DNA of 64,000 nt from Candidatus Flexifilum affinis (GTDB taxonomy: Bacteria > Chloroflexota > Anaerolineae > Aggregatilineales > Phototrophicaceae). The stretch lies in contig JADJPJ010000095.1 in NCBI GenBank assembly GCA_016713325.1, forward strand, positions 124,001 through 188,000. The letters are read 5' to 3'. The stretch's first letter is position 1. Each line of letters opens with the position of its first letter. Shown piece after piece: positions 28,948-38,970 of this stretch. Under the pieces are notes generated by a model. The model was not told where the DNA came from and did no database searches. It was given only the letters and a program-made list of their open reading frames with translations. Position numbers and translations under genes: made by a program.

Positions 28948-30435
28948 CTACAGACCCAGCGAGAGGTATTTCACTTCCAGATACTCGTCGATGCCGACGC
29001 TGCCGCCTTCGCGCCCCAGGCCGCTCTGCTTGACGCCGCCAAACGGCGCATTGGCCGTCGAGGGCAGGGCGTCGTTGGCGCCGATGATGCCGTACTCCAG
29101 ACGCTCGGCGACGCGCATCACCCGGCTGACGTCGCGCGTGTAGAAATAGGCGGCCAGCCCGAAAGGCGTGTTGTTGGCAGCGGCGATCACCTCGTCTTCG
29201 GTGTCAAACGGGATGAGCGGGGCCACCGGTCCGAACGTCTCTTCCTGAGTGATCAGCATGTCCGATCCGACATTGGTCAGCACGGTCGGCTGCCAGAAGG
29301 TGCCGCTGGTGTTGGCATCGTCGGGCATGGCGCTGCCGCCGAGCAGCAGATTGGCGCCATGCGAGAGCGCGTCGCTGATGTGCTTCTCCACCTTCATCCG
29401 CGCCGCCATGTCGATCAGCGGGCCAAGGACGCTGTCGGGCAGCAGGCCGTTGCCGACCTTCATCTTGCCCACGTCTTCGGCGAAGCGCGCGGCGAAGCGG
29501 TCATAGATGCCGCGCTGGACGTAGATGCGGTTGGCGCAGACGCAGGTCTGGCCGTTGTTGCGGAACTTCGACGCAATCGCGCCCTTCACCGCCGCGTCAA
29601 GGTCGGCGTCGTCGAAGACGATGAACGGCGCGTTGCCGCCCAGCTCCAGCGAGATACGCTTGACGGTGGCCGCCGAGTTGCGGATCAGGATCTTGCCGAC
29701 CTCGGTCGAGCCGGTGAACGACACCTTGCGGACGCGGTCGTCGGCGAAGATCACGTCGGAGAAGGGGATCGGGTCGCTGGCCGGCAGGATGTTGACCACG
29801 CCGGGCGGGAAGCCGGCGTCAATAAAGATGCGGCCCAGTTCGAGCGCGGAGAGCGGCGTCTGCTCGGCGGGCTTGCAGATGGCGGTGCAGCCGGCGGCCA
29901 GGGCCGGGCCGAGCTTGCGGGTGAGCATGGCGGACGGGAAGTTCCACGGTGTGATCAGCGCCACCACGCCGACCGGCTGGCGCAGCACCATCAGCCGCTT
30001 GTTGGGGACGGTCGCCGGGACAATCTGCCCGTAGACGCGCTCCGCTTCGCCGGCGAACCAGGTCAGGAAGCTAGCCGCGTAGACGATCTCGCCGCGCGCC
30101 TCGGTCAGCGGCTTGCCCTGCTCCAGGGTCATGACGGTCGCCAGGCGCTCCTTGCGCTCGACCATCAAGGCGGCGGCCTTGCGCATCATGTCGCTGCGCT
30201 GGAGGGCGGGGACGGCCGACCAGCCGGGCAACGCCGCCGCTGCCGCGTCGATGGCTGCGCGGGTGTCGTCGGCGCCGGCGTCGGGGATCGTCGCCAGCAG
30301 GTCACCGGTGGCCGGGTTGGTCACGTCGAAAGTCTTGCCAGTGACGGAAGGGCGATACGCGTTGTCGACAAAGACTCCGTAAACGGAATCGGCCAGGGTC
30401 TGCTGGGCCACGGTGCGTGAATCCAGAACGGTCAT
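28948..30435 (-). CDS. gabD: Succinate-semialdehyde dehydrogenase (NAD(P)+)
   Basis: The protein has 495 residues, normal for the ALDH family. Motifs in order: TPWNFPSAMLTRKLGPALAAG, FTGSTEVGKIL, the general base Glu in ISLELGGNAPFIVFDDAD, the catalytic Cys in RNNGQTCVCANRIYV, and the closing PFGGVKQSGLGREGG with YLEVKYLSLGL. The CVC motif and overall sequence fit succinate-semialdehyde dehydrogenase (GabD/SSADH), which oxidises succinic semialdehyde to succinate. Other semialdehydes are possible. AAGG lies about nine bases before the ATG. Confidence 0.9.
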   Translation of the reverse strand: MTVLDSRTVAQQTLADSVYGVFVDNAYRPSVTGKTFDVTNPATGDLLATIPDAGADDTRAAIDAAAAALPGWSAVPALQRSDMMRKAAALMVERKERLATVMTLEQGKPLTEARGEIVYAASFLTWFAGEAERVYGQIVPATVPNKRLMVLRQPVGVVALITPWNFPSAMLTRKLGPALAAGCTAICKPAEQTPLSALELGRIFIDAGFPPGVVNILPASDPIPFSDVIFADDRVRKVSFTGSTEVGKILIRNSAATVKRISLELGGNAPFIVFDDADLDAAVKGAIASKFRNNGQTCVCANRIYVQRGIYDRFAARFAEDVGKMKVGNGLLPDSVLGPLIDMAARMKVEKHISDALSHGANLLLGGSAMPDDANTSGTFWQPTVLTNVGSDMLITQEETFGPVAPLIPFDTEDEVIAAANNTPFGLAAYFYTRDVSRVMRVAERLEYGIIGANDALPSTANAPFGGVKQSGLGREGGSVGIDEYLEVKYLSLGL

Positions 30436-30540
30436 GGGGATTAACCTTTTTTTAGCCGCCGCGCCGCGAGAGCGGACGTTGTTCGTACGCTGATACTGTG
30501 ATTATAGCGGTGAAATGGTGTCGGTTGGCAGCGCGGGGTG

Positions 30541-30724
30541 GCGAACGGGCCGGCGCGTCGTCAATCTGCGCGACCGCCGGGTCGAGGTGTACACCCAGCC
30601 GCAGCGCGACACGAAGCCGCCCTACTATGCCGCGCTGCAAATCTACGGCCCCGACATCCCGCTGCCCCTGACTCTCGATGGTACGGAGATCGCGACCAAC
30701 CCGGCGGGGGATCTGCTGCCCTAA
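30541..30724 (+). pseudogene. C-terminal remnant of a Uma2 (DUF820) family gene
   Basis: The translation VVNLRDRRVEVYTQPQ, then ALQIYGPDIPLPL and TNPAGDLLP matches the last ~55 residues of Uma2-family putative endonucleases, which usually have about 190 residues. No N-terminal part lies upstream. It is flanked by a GTAGGGACGGC repeat, so it is a decayed fragment. Confidence 0.6.
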
Positions 30725-30796
30725 AAGACCGCACCCAACAGGGCGTAGGGACGGCATTCTTGCCGTCCGGGGCGGCGAACGCGAAAAATCGCTTCC

Positions 30797-31973
30797 TCAC
30801 GCCTCTCCTTGATACCCGAAGACGCGTCGGGACGAGGCGGGCCTCGTCCGTCGAAGAATCCACCGGCGCGATCCGGTCGCCCTTGCCAGAATGGAGAGAG
30901 GGTCAGGGGGCGAAGTCTCCCTCATCCGTCCATACGCATACCCCGTCTCGTACAGCGCCACGATGTTCTCCGGCGGGCTGACGGCCTGCACGTTGTGGCA
31001 GGGCGCCAGGATGTACCCGCCGCCCGCGCCCAGCACGTCGATGTTGTCGCGCACCTCGCGCACCACGTCTTCGACCGACCCGAAGGCCAGCGTCTGCTGG
31101 TTGTCTACGCCGCCGTGGAAGACCACCCGGTCGCCGAATGTGCGCTTGAGCCGTTCCCGTTCCATGCCGGCGCAGCGCCACTGGATCGGGTTGAGGATAT
31201 CGATGCCAAGGTCGATCAGGTCCGGGATCAGGTCGAAGATCGCGCCGTCGCTGTGGAAGAAGACGCGCGTTCCGTTCTGGTGCGCCAGATCCATCATACG
31301 ACCCATGCGCGGCAGGAAAGATCTCGCGGATGAGGACCGACGAGAAGAGCAGTCGATCCTGCGCGCCGAAGTCCTCGGCGATGTACGAGAAATCCACCCG
31401 GCCGGGCAGCGTCTCGTAAATGCGCACGGTGTTTTCGTAGGCGAAGCCAAACAGCTTGTCCAGGCAGTGGGTGACGATCTCCGGGTTGAGCAGCAGGTCC
31501 ATGTAAGCCTGCTCGTGCCCGCGCAGATCCTTATAGATGAGGAATGGCTCGGAGCCGCCGCCCTGCACCGGGTAGTCCTCTTTGCCGGCGATCTGCTCCG
31601 GCAGCGCGGCGTAGTCGTACCAGTCGGGCGTCGGCCATGTGTAGCCGGCCTCGATCTCCTCGACGCTGGTGAACTCCGCCAGCGGATGCGTGACGCACTC
31701 GGCGTAGACCCCGGTGCCGTAGTCGATATTCTCGTAGCGCAGCCCCCAGATGTCGTAGCCCGGACGAAGCGGCGGCCCGGCGTAGCGCGGGCGGACCTGC
31801 ACCATGCGGTCGATGTGCAGGCGCTCGAAGACCTGCCAGTCGGTGTCACAGCCCAGGTGGCGCTTCAGTTTCGCTGTGGCTTCGGGCGTGCCCCAGTAAT
31901 CCATCGGCAGGCGATCGGGCGTCTGCCGATTCAGGACGGCAAACCAGCGTTCACGGGGTGTCAGTGGCGTCAC
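30797..31973 (-). CDS. Uroporphyrinogen decarboxylase-family protein (frameshifted, repeat-extended tail)
   Basis: About 390 residues after repairing a shift near 31315. It starts at a GTG with GGAG seven bases upstream and reads TPLTPRERWFAVLNRQTPDR, typical of UroD-like methyltransferases/decarboxylases. Further on are FHSDGAIFDLIPDLIDLGID, then GMERERLKRTFGDRVVFHGG and GGGYILAPCHNVQAVSPPEN, the family end. The group includes cobalamin-linked methyltransferases, so heme synthesis should not be assumed. The last ~40 residues (TSPPDPLSILARATG onward) are translated dispersed repeat, so the natural stop has probably been lost. Confidence 0.8.
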
Positions 31974-32080
31974 GATGTTTCTCCAGTGCAGGCGCGCAGA
32001 AGTGCGGCAGACAGGGGCGAAGTGAGAATTGAGGGCATGTTGGCAGAGTCGCGAGTCGGCGCGATTGTCCGGACGAACAT

Positions 32081-32307
32081 ATTGATACGCCCATAGGCAT
32101 TACCTTAAGGATTTTTCTCTCGATCTCCACCGTTTTGACCTCTCCCCCGTTCCCTCCCCGAATTCGGGAGGGGAGCAAACATGCTGCTTGCTGGCGATTG
32201 TTTCGCGTGCGATTCCCCCTCCCCGCTTGCGTGGGAGAGGGGGTCAGGGGGTGAGGGGTGAATCCGCGCTAAAGGTAATGCCTATGGGCGCACACATTGA
32301 TACGCCC
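32081..32307. mobile_element. MITE-like element with perfect terminal inverted repeats
   Basis: CGCCCATAGGCATTACCTT at 32088-32106 is the exact inverse of AAGGTAATGCCTATGGGCG at 32272-32290, giving a 203-bp unit. ATTGATACGCCC occurs directly repeated at 32081-32092 and 32296-32307. There is no coding capacity; the interior carries a CCCTCTCC-type palindrome (about 32205-32250). This looks like a non-autonomous transposable element in the 420-base gap between the UroD-like gene and ppk. Confidence 0.65.
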
Positions 32308-32394
32308 CTACGCCAACGGGTTCGAGTGCAGTTCCAGACCAGAGTGTCCGCCCGAAACAAACCCTCTAACAAATACGCTCTCAATTCCTATCCT

Positions 32395-34524
32395 CTACCC
32401 CTGCGGCAGTGCCTTGGTCTTGAGGCCGAAGCTGTTCTTCATGAATTCGTTCTGGCTGCGGAGTCCCTCTTCGCCCTCCGGCGGCGTCCGGCGCCTGTAG
32501 CTGCCGTCCGACTGCATATCCCAGGCATCGAGATTATCGGCAAGCTGGGTGGACAGCATGCGCATCACCTTCTTCTGAAGCGACTCGTCGAGGACCGGAA
32601 ACACCACTTCGACCCGGTTGTACAGATTACGGCGCATCATGTCGGCGCTGCCGAGGTATACCCGGCGTTCCGACGGGGCGTTGAGGAAAGTGAAGATGCG
32701 GCTGTGTTCCAGGTAGCGCCCGACGATGCTGACGACGCGGATCGTCTCGCTGAGGCCGGGGACGCCCGGCCGCAGACAGCAGATGCCGCGCACCAGCAGA
32801 TCGACTTTCACGCCGGCCTTCGAGGCCTCATACAGTTTGTTGATGATGCCGTCCTCTTCGAGCTGGTTCATCTTCATGATGATGTGGGCGGGCTTCCCGC
32901 GCGGGCGGCGGCGATCTCGCCGTCGATCAGTTCGAGGATGGCTTTAAGCAGAAATTCCGGCGCGACCAGCATACGCTGGTAAGCGGTGGCGGGCGCGAAG
33001 CCGGTCAGCCGGTTGAAGAGGCGGGTGGCGTCCTCGCCGATGGCTTTGTCGCAGGTGAACAGACCGAGGTCGGTGTACAGCCGGGCGGTACTGCTGTTGT
33101 AGTTGCCGGTGCCCAGGTGCACGTAGCGCCGCACCTGATCGCCCTCCTGGCGCACCACCAGCGCGACCTTAGCGTGGGTTTTGACCGGGAGTTCTTCCAC
33201 GCCGAAGGTGACATGGACGCCCTTCTCTTCCAATTGCGCGCCCAGGTCAGGTTGTTCTCTTCGTCGAAACGGGCCTTGAGCTCGACCAGGACGACCACCT
33301 GCTTGCCGTGGTCGCGCGCTTCCATCAGGGCATTGACGATCGGGGAATTGCGGCCGACGCGGTAGGGGGTGGCCTTGATGGCGCGGACCTGAGGGTCGTG
33401 CGCGGCGATTTGCAGAAAGCGCTCGACGGTGAGAAACGAGGTCGTAGGGGTGGTGCACCAGGCGGTCGCCGGCCCGGATGATGGCAAAGATGTCCTCTCC
33501 GTCGGCGAAGCCTTCGGGCACGCGCGGCAGGTAGGCCGGATATTTGAGATCCGGGGCGTCGAGGCCCATCAGTTCGAACAGGCTGGCGCCGCCCAGTGCG
33601 CCATTTACGTAATAGACGTCACGGTCGCGATCGACCGGCAGATACGTGAGCAGTCGGCCCAGAGTCTCGTCGCCAATATCTTCCGGGACGGCCAGCCGCA
33701 CGATGCTGCCAAAGCGCCGCTCGCGCAGCCCTTCCTCGATCAAGCATCGCTGAGCGAGAGGCGGGGTCGTCAGTTCGTGCTCGTAGTCGATATCGGCGTT
33801 GCGCGTCACGCGGAAGGGGGCATATTCGACGGTGCGCATGCCGGGGAACAGCATGTCGAGATTGCGGCCGATCACCTCTTCGATCAGACGAGCGTCTGGC
33901 CTCCGGAGGCTCCTCGCCATAGGTGCGCATGATCTCGTTGACGTTGATCAGGCGGGATGGCTGTCCGGCAGCAGAGACGGACGAATTCAGCTCGTCGTTC
34001 TTCTTGTCGTCGCGGCGCAGAAGAATGCCAGAGTTCAAACTGAGGTTGGAGATGAAGGGGGAATGGCCGGGCATGGTCGACGGCGAGCGGAGTCAGTACC
34101 GGGTAGATGTTGTCGGCAAAGTGCCGGTTGAGGCGGACTGTTCGGTGGGGGTGAGACTGGTGAAGTCGGCCACGCGGATGCCGTGATCCTCCAGGCGGTG
34201 CAGGAGTTCACGCATCAGCTCGCGCTGCGTCTGCATCATCTCGATGACCTGCGCCCGAATTTCGCCCATCAGCGCCGGGAAGGGGACGCCATCTGGGCGG
34301 TTGGTCGACAGCTCCAGCCGCATCCTGCTGTGGATGGTCCCGACCCGCACCATGAAGAATTCATCGGTATTGGAGCTGAAGATGGCGATGAACTTCAACC
34401 GTTCCAGCAGTGGCAGCGACTCGTCCTGCGCCATCGCCAGCACCCCTCCGGTTGAAGCTCAGCCAGCTCAACTCGCGGTTGATGTAGGTTTCAGGGTGAG
34501 CAGTTCGGTGGACGGGCGCGACAT
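32395..34524 (-). CDS. ppk: Polyphosphate kinase 1 (several frameshifts)
   Basis: Pieces of one PPK1 lie in order over 2.1 kb, about 710 residues, a normal size. They start at the ATG at 34524 ([10 protein letters not shown]), with GAGG upstream. Segments are [69 protein letters not shown], the His of [11 protein letters not shown] (phosphorylated His region in E. coli Ppk) and [20 protein letters not shown], then [20 protein letters not shown]. At least six shifts interrupt it. The enzyme makes polyphosphate from ATP. Conservation of every motif argues for sequence errors, not decay. Confidence 0.9.
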
Positions 34525-34772
34525 TTGATTATCCTCGGGCATCCTGAACGCAGCCTGATTGTGGGTGGAAAGGGCGGACTGCGCATGACGCCCTTCAATC
34601 CATCTATTCTAGTGGAAACCAGTCAAATCAGAGTGAACTCAAATTGAAGAACATTGGACAAAACCTGTCGCTCCAGGGCACTGAGGCGGGGGCGATGCCC
34701 GGTTTGAGGGCAGGCGGCGGATCCTGTAGAATCGGAGACTTCCGGTGTTCTAGAACGCGATTGCCCTGGGAT

Positions 34773-36287
34773 ATGGTCCACTCGCTGCGCACGACCCTGA
34801 TCGTCACCCTTCTCGCTCTGATCCTGGCGGTCAGATTGGACGCGCAGACGAACACAATCGATCCCAACACCTTCACCGCCCTGGCCGAGAACGAACGGAT
34901 CCGTGTGATCGTCACCCTGGCGGACCCGGCGTCGATCGATGCCGCCGGACGAACGACGCGAGGCGGTCGCCGCCGCACGCGCCGGTGATCGACCGGCTGT
35001 CGGCGGCGGGCGGAGTGGTGCTGCGGCGCTTCAGCCAGATCCCCGGTTTGGTCGCGGAAATCGACGCCGGCGCGCTGACGGCTCTGGCGGCGGACCCGCG
35101 CGTGGTCTACATCCAGGCCGACGAGCCGGGCGGCATCGCCACGACGGAGAGCGTCCCGCGGTCGGTGCGGCGCAGGTGCACAGCCAGTACGGGCTGACCG
35201 GCGCGGGCGTCCGCGTGGCCGTGCTGGACAGTGGCATCGACACCGACCACCCCGATCTGGCCGACGATCTGATCGCGCAGGTCTGCTTCACCGGCGGGGG
35301 CACGCCGGCGCTGGGTTCCTGCCCGCCCGCCGACACCAACACCGGGATCAGCGCCGAAGACGAAAACGGCCACGGCACCAACGTCGCCGGCATCATCACG
35401 TCGGACGGGACAGTGGCGCCGATCGGCTTCGCGCCGGACGCGCAGATCGTCGCGGTGCGCGTGCTGGACGGGTTTGGCTCCGGCTGGCTCTCCGGACTGG
35501 GCGGCGGCGCTGGACTGGATCATCGCCAACCAGGAGACGCTCCAGGTCGACGTGATCAACATGAGCCTGGGGTCGTTCACGGCCTACGCCCCCGCCTGCG
35601 ACGCGCAGCAGCCGGCCATGGCCAGCGCCATCGCCATCCTGCGCGACTTCTGGGGCGTGCCGACCTTCGCCGCCACCGGCAACCAGGGCGAACCGTACCT
35701 GGTCGCCGCGCCGGCCTGCATCACCAAAGCGATCGCCGTGGGAGCGACGTACGACAGCGACCTGGGGCGCGTTGAACGGCGGCACGGTCCGTTACGTGGG
35801 CACTTCGCAGGCTTCGCCGACGGCGGCCGGGATCGCCACGCTGATGCTTCAGGCGCGGCCGGCCCTGTCGCCGGATGCCCTCGAGAACACGCTGAAGACA
35901 ACCGGCGTGACGATCGACGATCCGCGCAGCGCCTTCGAGTACCCACGGGTCGATGCCCTGGCGGCTGTGCAGAGCGTCCTGGCCCTGCTGGCCACGCCGG
36001 TGCAGAACAGTCCGACCGAGCGGGTGGTGACGGGAACAACGCCGGCCTTCACCTGGGCGGTCGTGCCGGACGCCGAGATGTACTATTTCTGGCTGAGCCA
36101 CGCCGACGGCACGAAGATCCTCAACGTGTGGCTGAACCCGGTCGAGTACTGCGACGCGTCACTGTGTACCTATCCGACCCCCTTCCCGCTCAACGCCGGT
36201 CCGCACCGCTGGTGGATTCAGGCGTGGAGCACGGCGCAGGGGGAAAGTCCGTGGTCGCCCATGGCGGTCTTCGAGGTCGTGCCGTGA
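34773..36287 (+). CDS. Subtilisin-like (S8) serine protease, secreted, frameshifted and with an internal gap
   Basis: The signal peptide (TLIVTLLALILAVRLDAQ) leads into an I9-like prodomain (RIRVIVTLADPASIDAA onward). The S8 domain has the catalytic Asp in VAVLDSGIDTDHPDL, His in NGHGTNVAGII, the oxyanion Asn in AATGNQG, and Ser in GTSQASPTAAG. Shifts are near 34945, 35158, 35500 and 35770. Between GATYDSDLG and NGGTVRYVGTSQ about 40-50 residues usual for the family are missing. The last ~100 residues look like an Ig/fibronectin-type domain (PAFTWAVVPDAEMYYFWLSH). It would degrade or process external proteins. Confidence 0.85.
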
Positions 36288-36294
36288 TGCGCGG

Positions 36295-36425
36295 CGTTCG
36301 TAGAGACAACCCAAGGGTTGCCCGATCGGCGAATGGTTGTTATGGGCATGGTCAACGGACGAGGCCTGCCTCGTCCCTGCGACCGATTCGTCATGGGTAG
36401 GGGCGATGCCACTCCCACGAGACAT
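36295..36425. repeat. Dispersed intergenic repeats of the GTAGGG family
   Basis: It has CAACCCAAGGGTTG, GACGAGGCCTGCCTCGTC, and GTAGGGGCGATGCC, small palindromes typical of the dispersed family seen elsewhere here. No gene. Confidence 0.45.
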
Positions 36426-36448
36426 TACATTTTAGAGGAGACTCCGTA

Positions 36449-37246
36449 GTGAGCGAGCGAACCCCTTCATCTGACCCCGCCGAGTCGCTCTGGGGGGTGT
36501 TCGGCCACGACTGGGCCGTCGAGCACCTGCGCCAGACCATCCGGCACAACCGGGTGCGCCACGCCTACCTGATCGTCGGCGCGGAATCTGTCGGCAAGAG
36601 CACGGTGGCCCGCGCCTTCGCGGCGGCCCTGCTCTGCACAGTACCCGACGTGGACCAGCGGCCGTGCGGCGAATGCCCGTCCTGCCGGCGGATCGCCAGC
36701 GGCAACCACCCGGATCTGCTCTTTACCGAGCGCGGCGAAGACGAGACGACGCTGACCATCGACAGCATTCGCGCGCAGATCGGGCGGCTGTCACTCAAGC
36801 CCTTCGAGGGCCGTTTTCGCTTCGGCATCTTCCCCGATTTCGATCAGGTGCGGCCGCAAGCCCAGGATGCCCTGCTCAAGACGCTGGAGGAGCCGGCCCC
36901 GCACGCCATTCTGATCCTGCTGGCCCGCTCGATCGAGCAGATCCTGCCGACGATCACCAGCCGTTCGCAGCTTCTGCATCTGCGGCCCGCCTCCGTCGAA
37001 ACGGTGCAGGCCGTGCTGCGCGAGCGCTACGGCGCGGATGCCGACACGGCGGCGCTGCTGGCACACCTGAGCGGCGGGCGGATCGGCTGGGCCATTCGCG
37101 CGCTGCAAGACCCGGACTCGCTGGCGCGGCGCAGCGACGGGCTGGATCTGCTGATGGACGTCCTGAACGCCAACCGGGCCGGCCGCTTCGCGCCCGAAAC
37201 CCCTGAGGGTTCATCCGATCAAGGGTTGAGGCGGGCAACGATCTAG
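36449..37246 (+). CDS. holB: DNA polymerase III delta-prime subunit, C-terminally truncated
   Basis: The protein has 265 residues; the family usually has about 330. Start GTG with AGGAGACT upstream. Walker A is VGAESVGKSTVA. A four-Cys zinc module sits at CTVPDVDQRPCGECPSC. IGRLSLKPFEGRFRFGIFPD, then DALLKTLEEPAPHAILILLA and the SRC-like TSRSQ follow. It is a clamp-loader subunit. The domain-III region stops after NRAGRFA, and the tail GSSDQGLRRATI is foreign-looking. The stop overlaps that of the convergent PHP gene by four bases. The joint truncation of both genes points to a rearrangement or misassembly at 37190-37430. Confidence 0.85.
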   Translation: MSERTPSSDPAESLWGVFGHDWAVEHLRQTIRHNRVRHAYLIVGAESVGKSTVARAFAAALLCTVPDVDQRPCGECPSCRRIASGNHPDLLFTERGEDETTLTIDSIRAQIGRLSLKPFEGRFRFGIFPDFDQVRPQAQDALLKTLEEPAPHAILILLARSIEQILPTITSRSQLLHLRPASVETVQAVLRERYGADADTAALLAHLSGGRIGWAIRALQDPDSLARRSDGLDLLMDVLNANRAGRFAPETPEGSSDQGLRRATI

Positions 37247-38142
37247 TCGTCGGGGATTTGGCGTAGCCGATTCTGGCGGCGCTCGTCGGCAGGGCGCCTT
37301 TTCAACACGGCGCCCATCGCAAGGGGCGGAGTAATGCAACCTACGGGAGGATTTGTAGCCTGGCGGCTGTGCAGGGCCGGCCCCTCGGGCGGAAACAGGG
37401 CCGGCGGATCTGACCCGCCGGTCGTGATCAGGCCGTACTTCGCCGCCAGTGCGCGCAGTTCCAGCCGGGTGGCCTCATTGTTCGATAGGTGGTTGACTTC
37501 CACGCCGTCCAGCCCGGCAGCCACCAGCTTAGCCAATATCGTCTGCCACTCCGGCACCAGGCCGGGATGCGCGAACACGGCCACACCGCCCGCCCGGTGG
37601 ATCATCTCCACCGATTCTTCCGGGGTCAGGCGCTTGCGCGCGACATACGCCGGGGCATGGGTGCCGATATAGCGGTCGAAGGCCTCGCGCACGGTGTCCA
37701 CATAGCCGGCTTCGACCATGGCCCGCGCGATATGCGGCCGCCCGACCGCGCCGGTTTTCTCGCCGGACGTCGCGATCTGCTCGACGCGCGACCACTTCAG
37801 TTCGACGCCCAGCCGGGAAAGCTTCTCGACCATCTGCTGACCGCGGCGAAACCGCGCCTCGCGAAATTCGGCCAGCGACTCCTGAAACCAGGCATCCTCG
37901 ATGTCCACCAGGTAGCCCAACATGTGAACATCGCCGCGATCTTCGGCGGTGCTGATTTCGATCCCGGCGAGGATTAACGGTATGCCCTGGCGAGCGGCAG
38001 CGGCTCGAGCCTCGGCAATTCCATCAGTTGTGTCGTGGTCGGTTATGGCAATGACATTAAATTGGTGCGCCAGCCCAACAACCTCCGATGGGGTGTACTG
38101 CCCATCGGAGGCGCTGGTGTGCACATGGAGGTCGACGCGCAT
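37243..38142 (-). CDS. PHP-domain metal-dependent phosphoesterase, altered C-terminus
   Basis: It has 299 residues. The metal-site motifs are DLHVHTSASDGQYTP, AITDHDTTDGIAEA, the Glu in AGIEIST, GRPHIARAMVEAGYV and VFAHPGL. It matches the family of 3',5'-nucleoside bisphosphatase/RNase AM (YciV). The expected final motif GGSDFHG reads GGSDPPAL, so the last His is missing, and about 65 residues after it do not look like PHP. ATG at 38142, 12 bases after the spoVS stop, in one transcription unit. It should act on nucleotide or RNA 5' ends if functional. Confidence 0.85.
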   Translation of the reverse strand: MRVDLHVHTSASDGQYTPSEVVGLAHQFNVIAITDHDTTDGIAEARAAAARQGIPLILAGIEISTAEDRGDVHMLGYLVDIEDAWFQESLAEFREARFRRGQQMVEKLSRLGVELKWSRVEQIATSGEKTGAVGRPHIARAMVEAGYVDTVREAFDRYIGTHAPAYVARKRLTPEESVEMIHRAGGVAVFAHPGLVPEWQTILAKLVAAGLDGVEVNHLSNNEATRLELRALAAKYGLITTGGSDPPALFPPEGPALHSRQATNPPVGCITPPLAMGAVLKRRPADERRQNRLRQIPDD

Positions 38143-38154
38143 AATGGTCGAACA

Positions 38155-38508
38155 TTACGGCGTGGGGCGCGGCTCGACGGTAAAACGAACGGCAGTGCGT
38201 TCATTGCCTTCGATGTCCACTTCCTTGAAGAAAGGCGTGCACATCAGATCGATATTGTCTTGTTCGAGGTAGGTCCGCGCGATAGCCAGCGCTTTGACGG
38301 CCTGATTCACGGCACCTGCGCCAATAGCCTGGACCTCTGCGTAACGACGTTCCCGCATGACGGCGGCGATGGCTCCTGCTACCGCCGTGGAGCGAGACTT
38401 CGCGGAAACCTTGATGATATCGGGTTTGTCTTTGACGTACGTGCTCTCCTCCACAATGCTTGCCTCTTCATCGTCATCGAATCTTGCTTGCACGTTATAG
38501 TCGGTCAT
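38155..38508 (-). CDS. spoVS: SpoVS-family protein
   Basis: The protein has 117 residues. An N-terminal acidic arm (about 30 residues) precedes the SpoVS domain: IIKVSAKSRSTAVAGAIAAV, then VQAIGAGAVNQAVKALAIAR and NERTAVRFTVEPR, nearly colinear with B. subtilis SpoVS (86 residues). It has an Alba-like fold and is thought to bind nucleic acid. It occurs in many non-sporulating bacteria, so it says nothing about sporulation. GGAG seven bases before the ATG. It reads away from the origin region. Confidence 0.92.
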   Translation of the reverse strand: MTDYNVQARFDDDEEASIVEESTYVKDKPDIIKVSAKSRSTAVAGAIAAVMRERRYAEVQAIGAGAVNQAVKALAIARTYLEQDNIDLMCTPFFKEVDIEGNERTAVRFTVEPRPTP

Positions 38509-38970
38509 CAGTATCTCCGGCGTTATGGGTAACTGTGAGGCTACCAGTATGCAATTTTACTCAGTTTCATGACATACGTCCATTCAATCATAACGTGGAT
38601 CGTCATGAATTGGACATTTTTCGTAAAAGTTTACAACGCTTCCCTGACGGTTTGGGATAAAAGATCGTTTTTTTTGATTCGTCGGGTGGGTGACAAGCAG
38701 ATTCCAAGTCCTGCAAAAAGAATCCCAATGTTAAAAAAGATCGCCATTTTCATGTACCCACTCTGTAATGTTGATTCCATCCCAATATTTCCCAATTTAA
38801 TCCAAGTTATCCCAAGATCCTGGCAATTCTGCTGTTAGTTTTGGGATGACTGGGTGAAAAGTATTTCAGCGTTTTTGCAGGTTCGTGCAGAAAATATCCC
38901 AACCTTAAAATTTCCCCATTTTTAAGGCAAATGGTTGTCCGGGGGGGCCAATTCGGCTATACTGAAGGGT
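38509..38970. other. Candidate replication origin (oriC) with repeated TTATCCCAA-type boxes
   Basis: AT-rich gap between spoVS and dnaA, the usual place of oriC. The core TCCCAA recurs seven times in 250 bases: TTGGGATAA 38652-38660, AATCCCAA 38721-38728, CATCCCAA 38778-38785, TTTCCCAA 38788-38795, TTATCCCAA 38807-38815, TTGGGATGA 38841-38849 and ATATCCCAA 38894-38902. These resemble the DnaA box TTATCCACA but differ at positions 7-8. T-rich and A-rich tracts (38668-38675, 38732-38738) could unwind. No canonical DnaA box was seen. Confidence 0.55.
38935..38963 (+). promoter_or_regulatory. Sigma-70-type promoter for dnaA
   Basis: TTGTCC (38935-38940), a 17-base spacer, then TATACT (38958-38963). 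It points toward dnaA. Confidence 0.6.

Noticed and set aside
30797..31973. HemE (heme biosynthesis) assignment
   Set aside because: The sequence is of the broader UroD family with methyltransferase-like features; no heme genes adjoin.
38155..38508. SpoVS as evidence of endospore formation
   Set aside because: SpoVS is widespread in non-sporulating bacteria, and no other sporulation gene is present.
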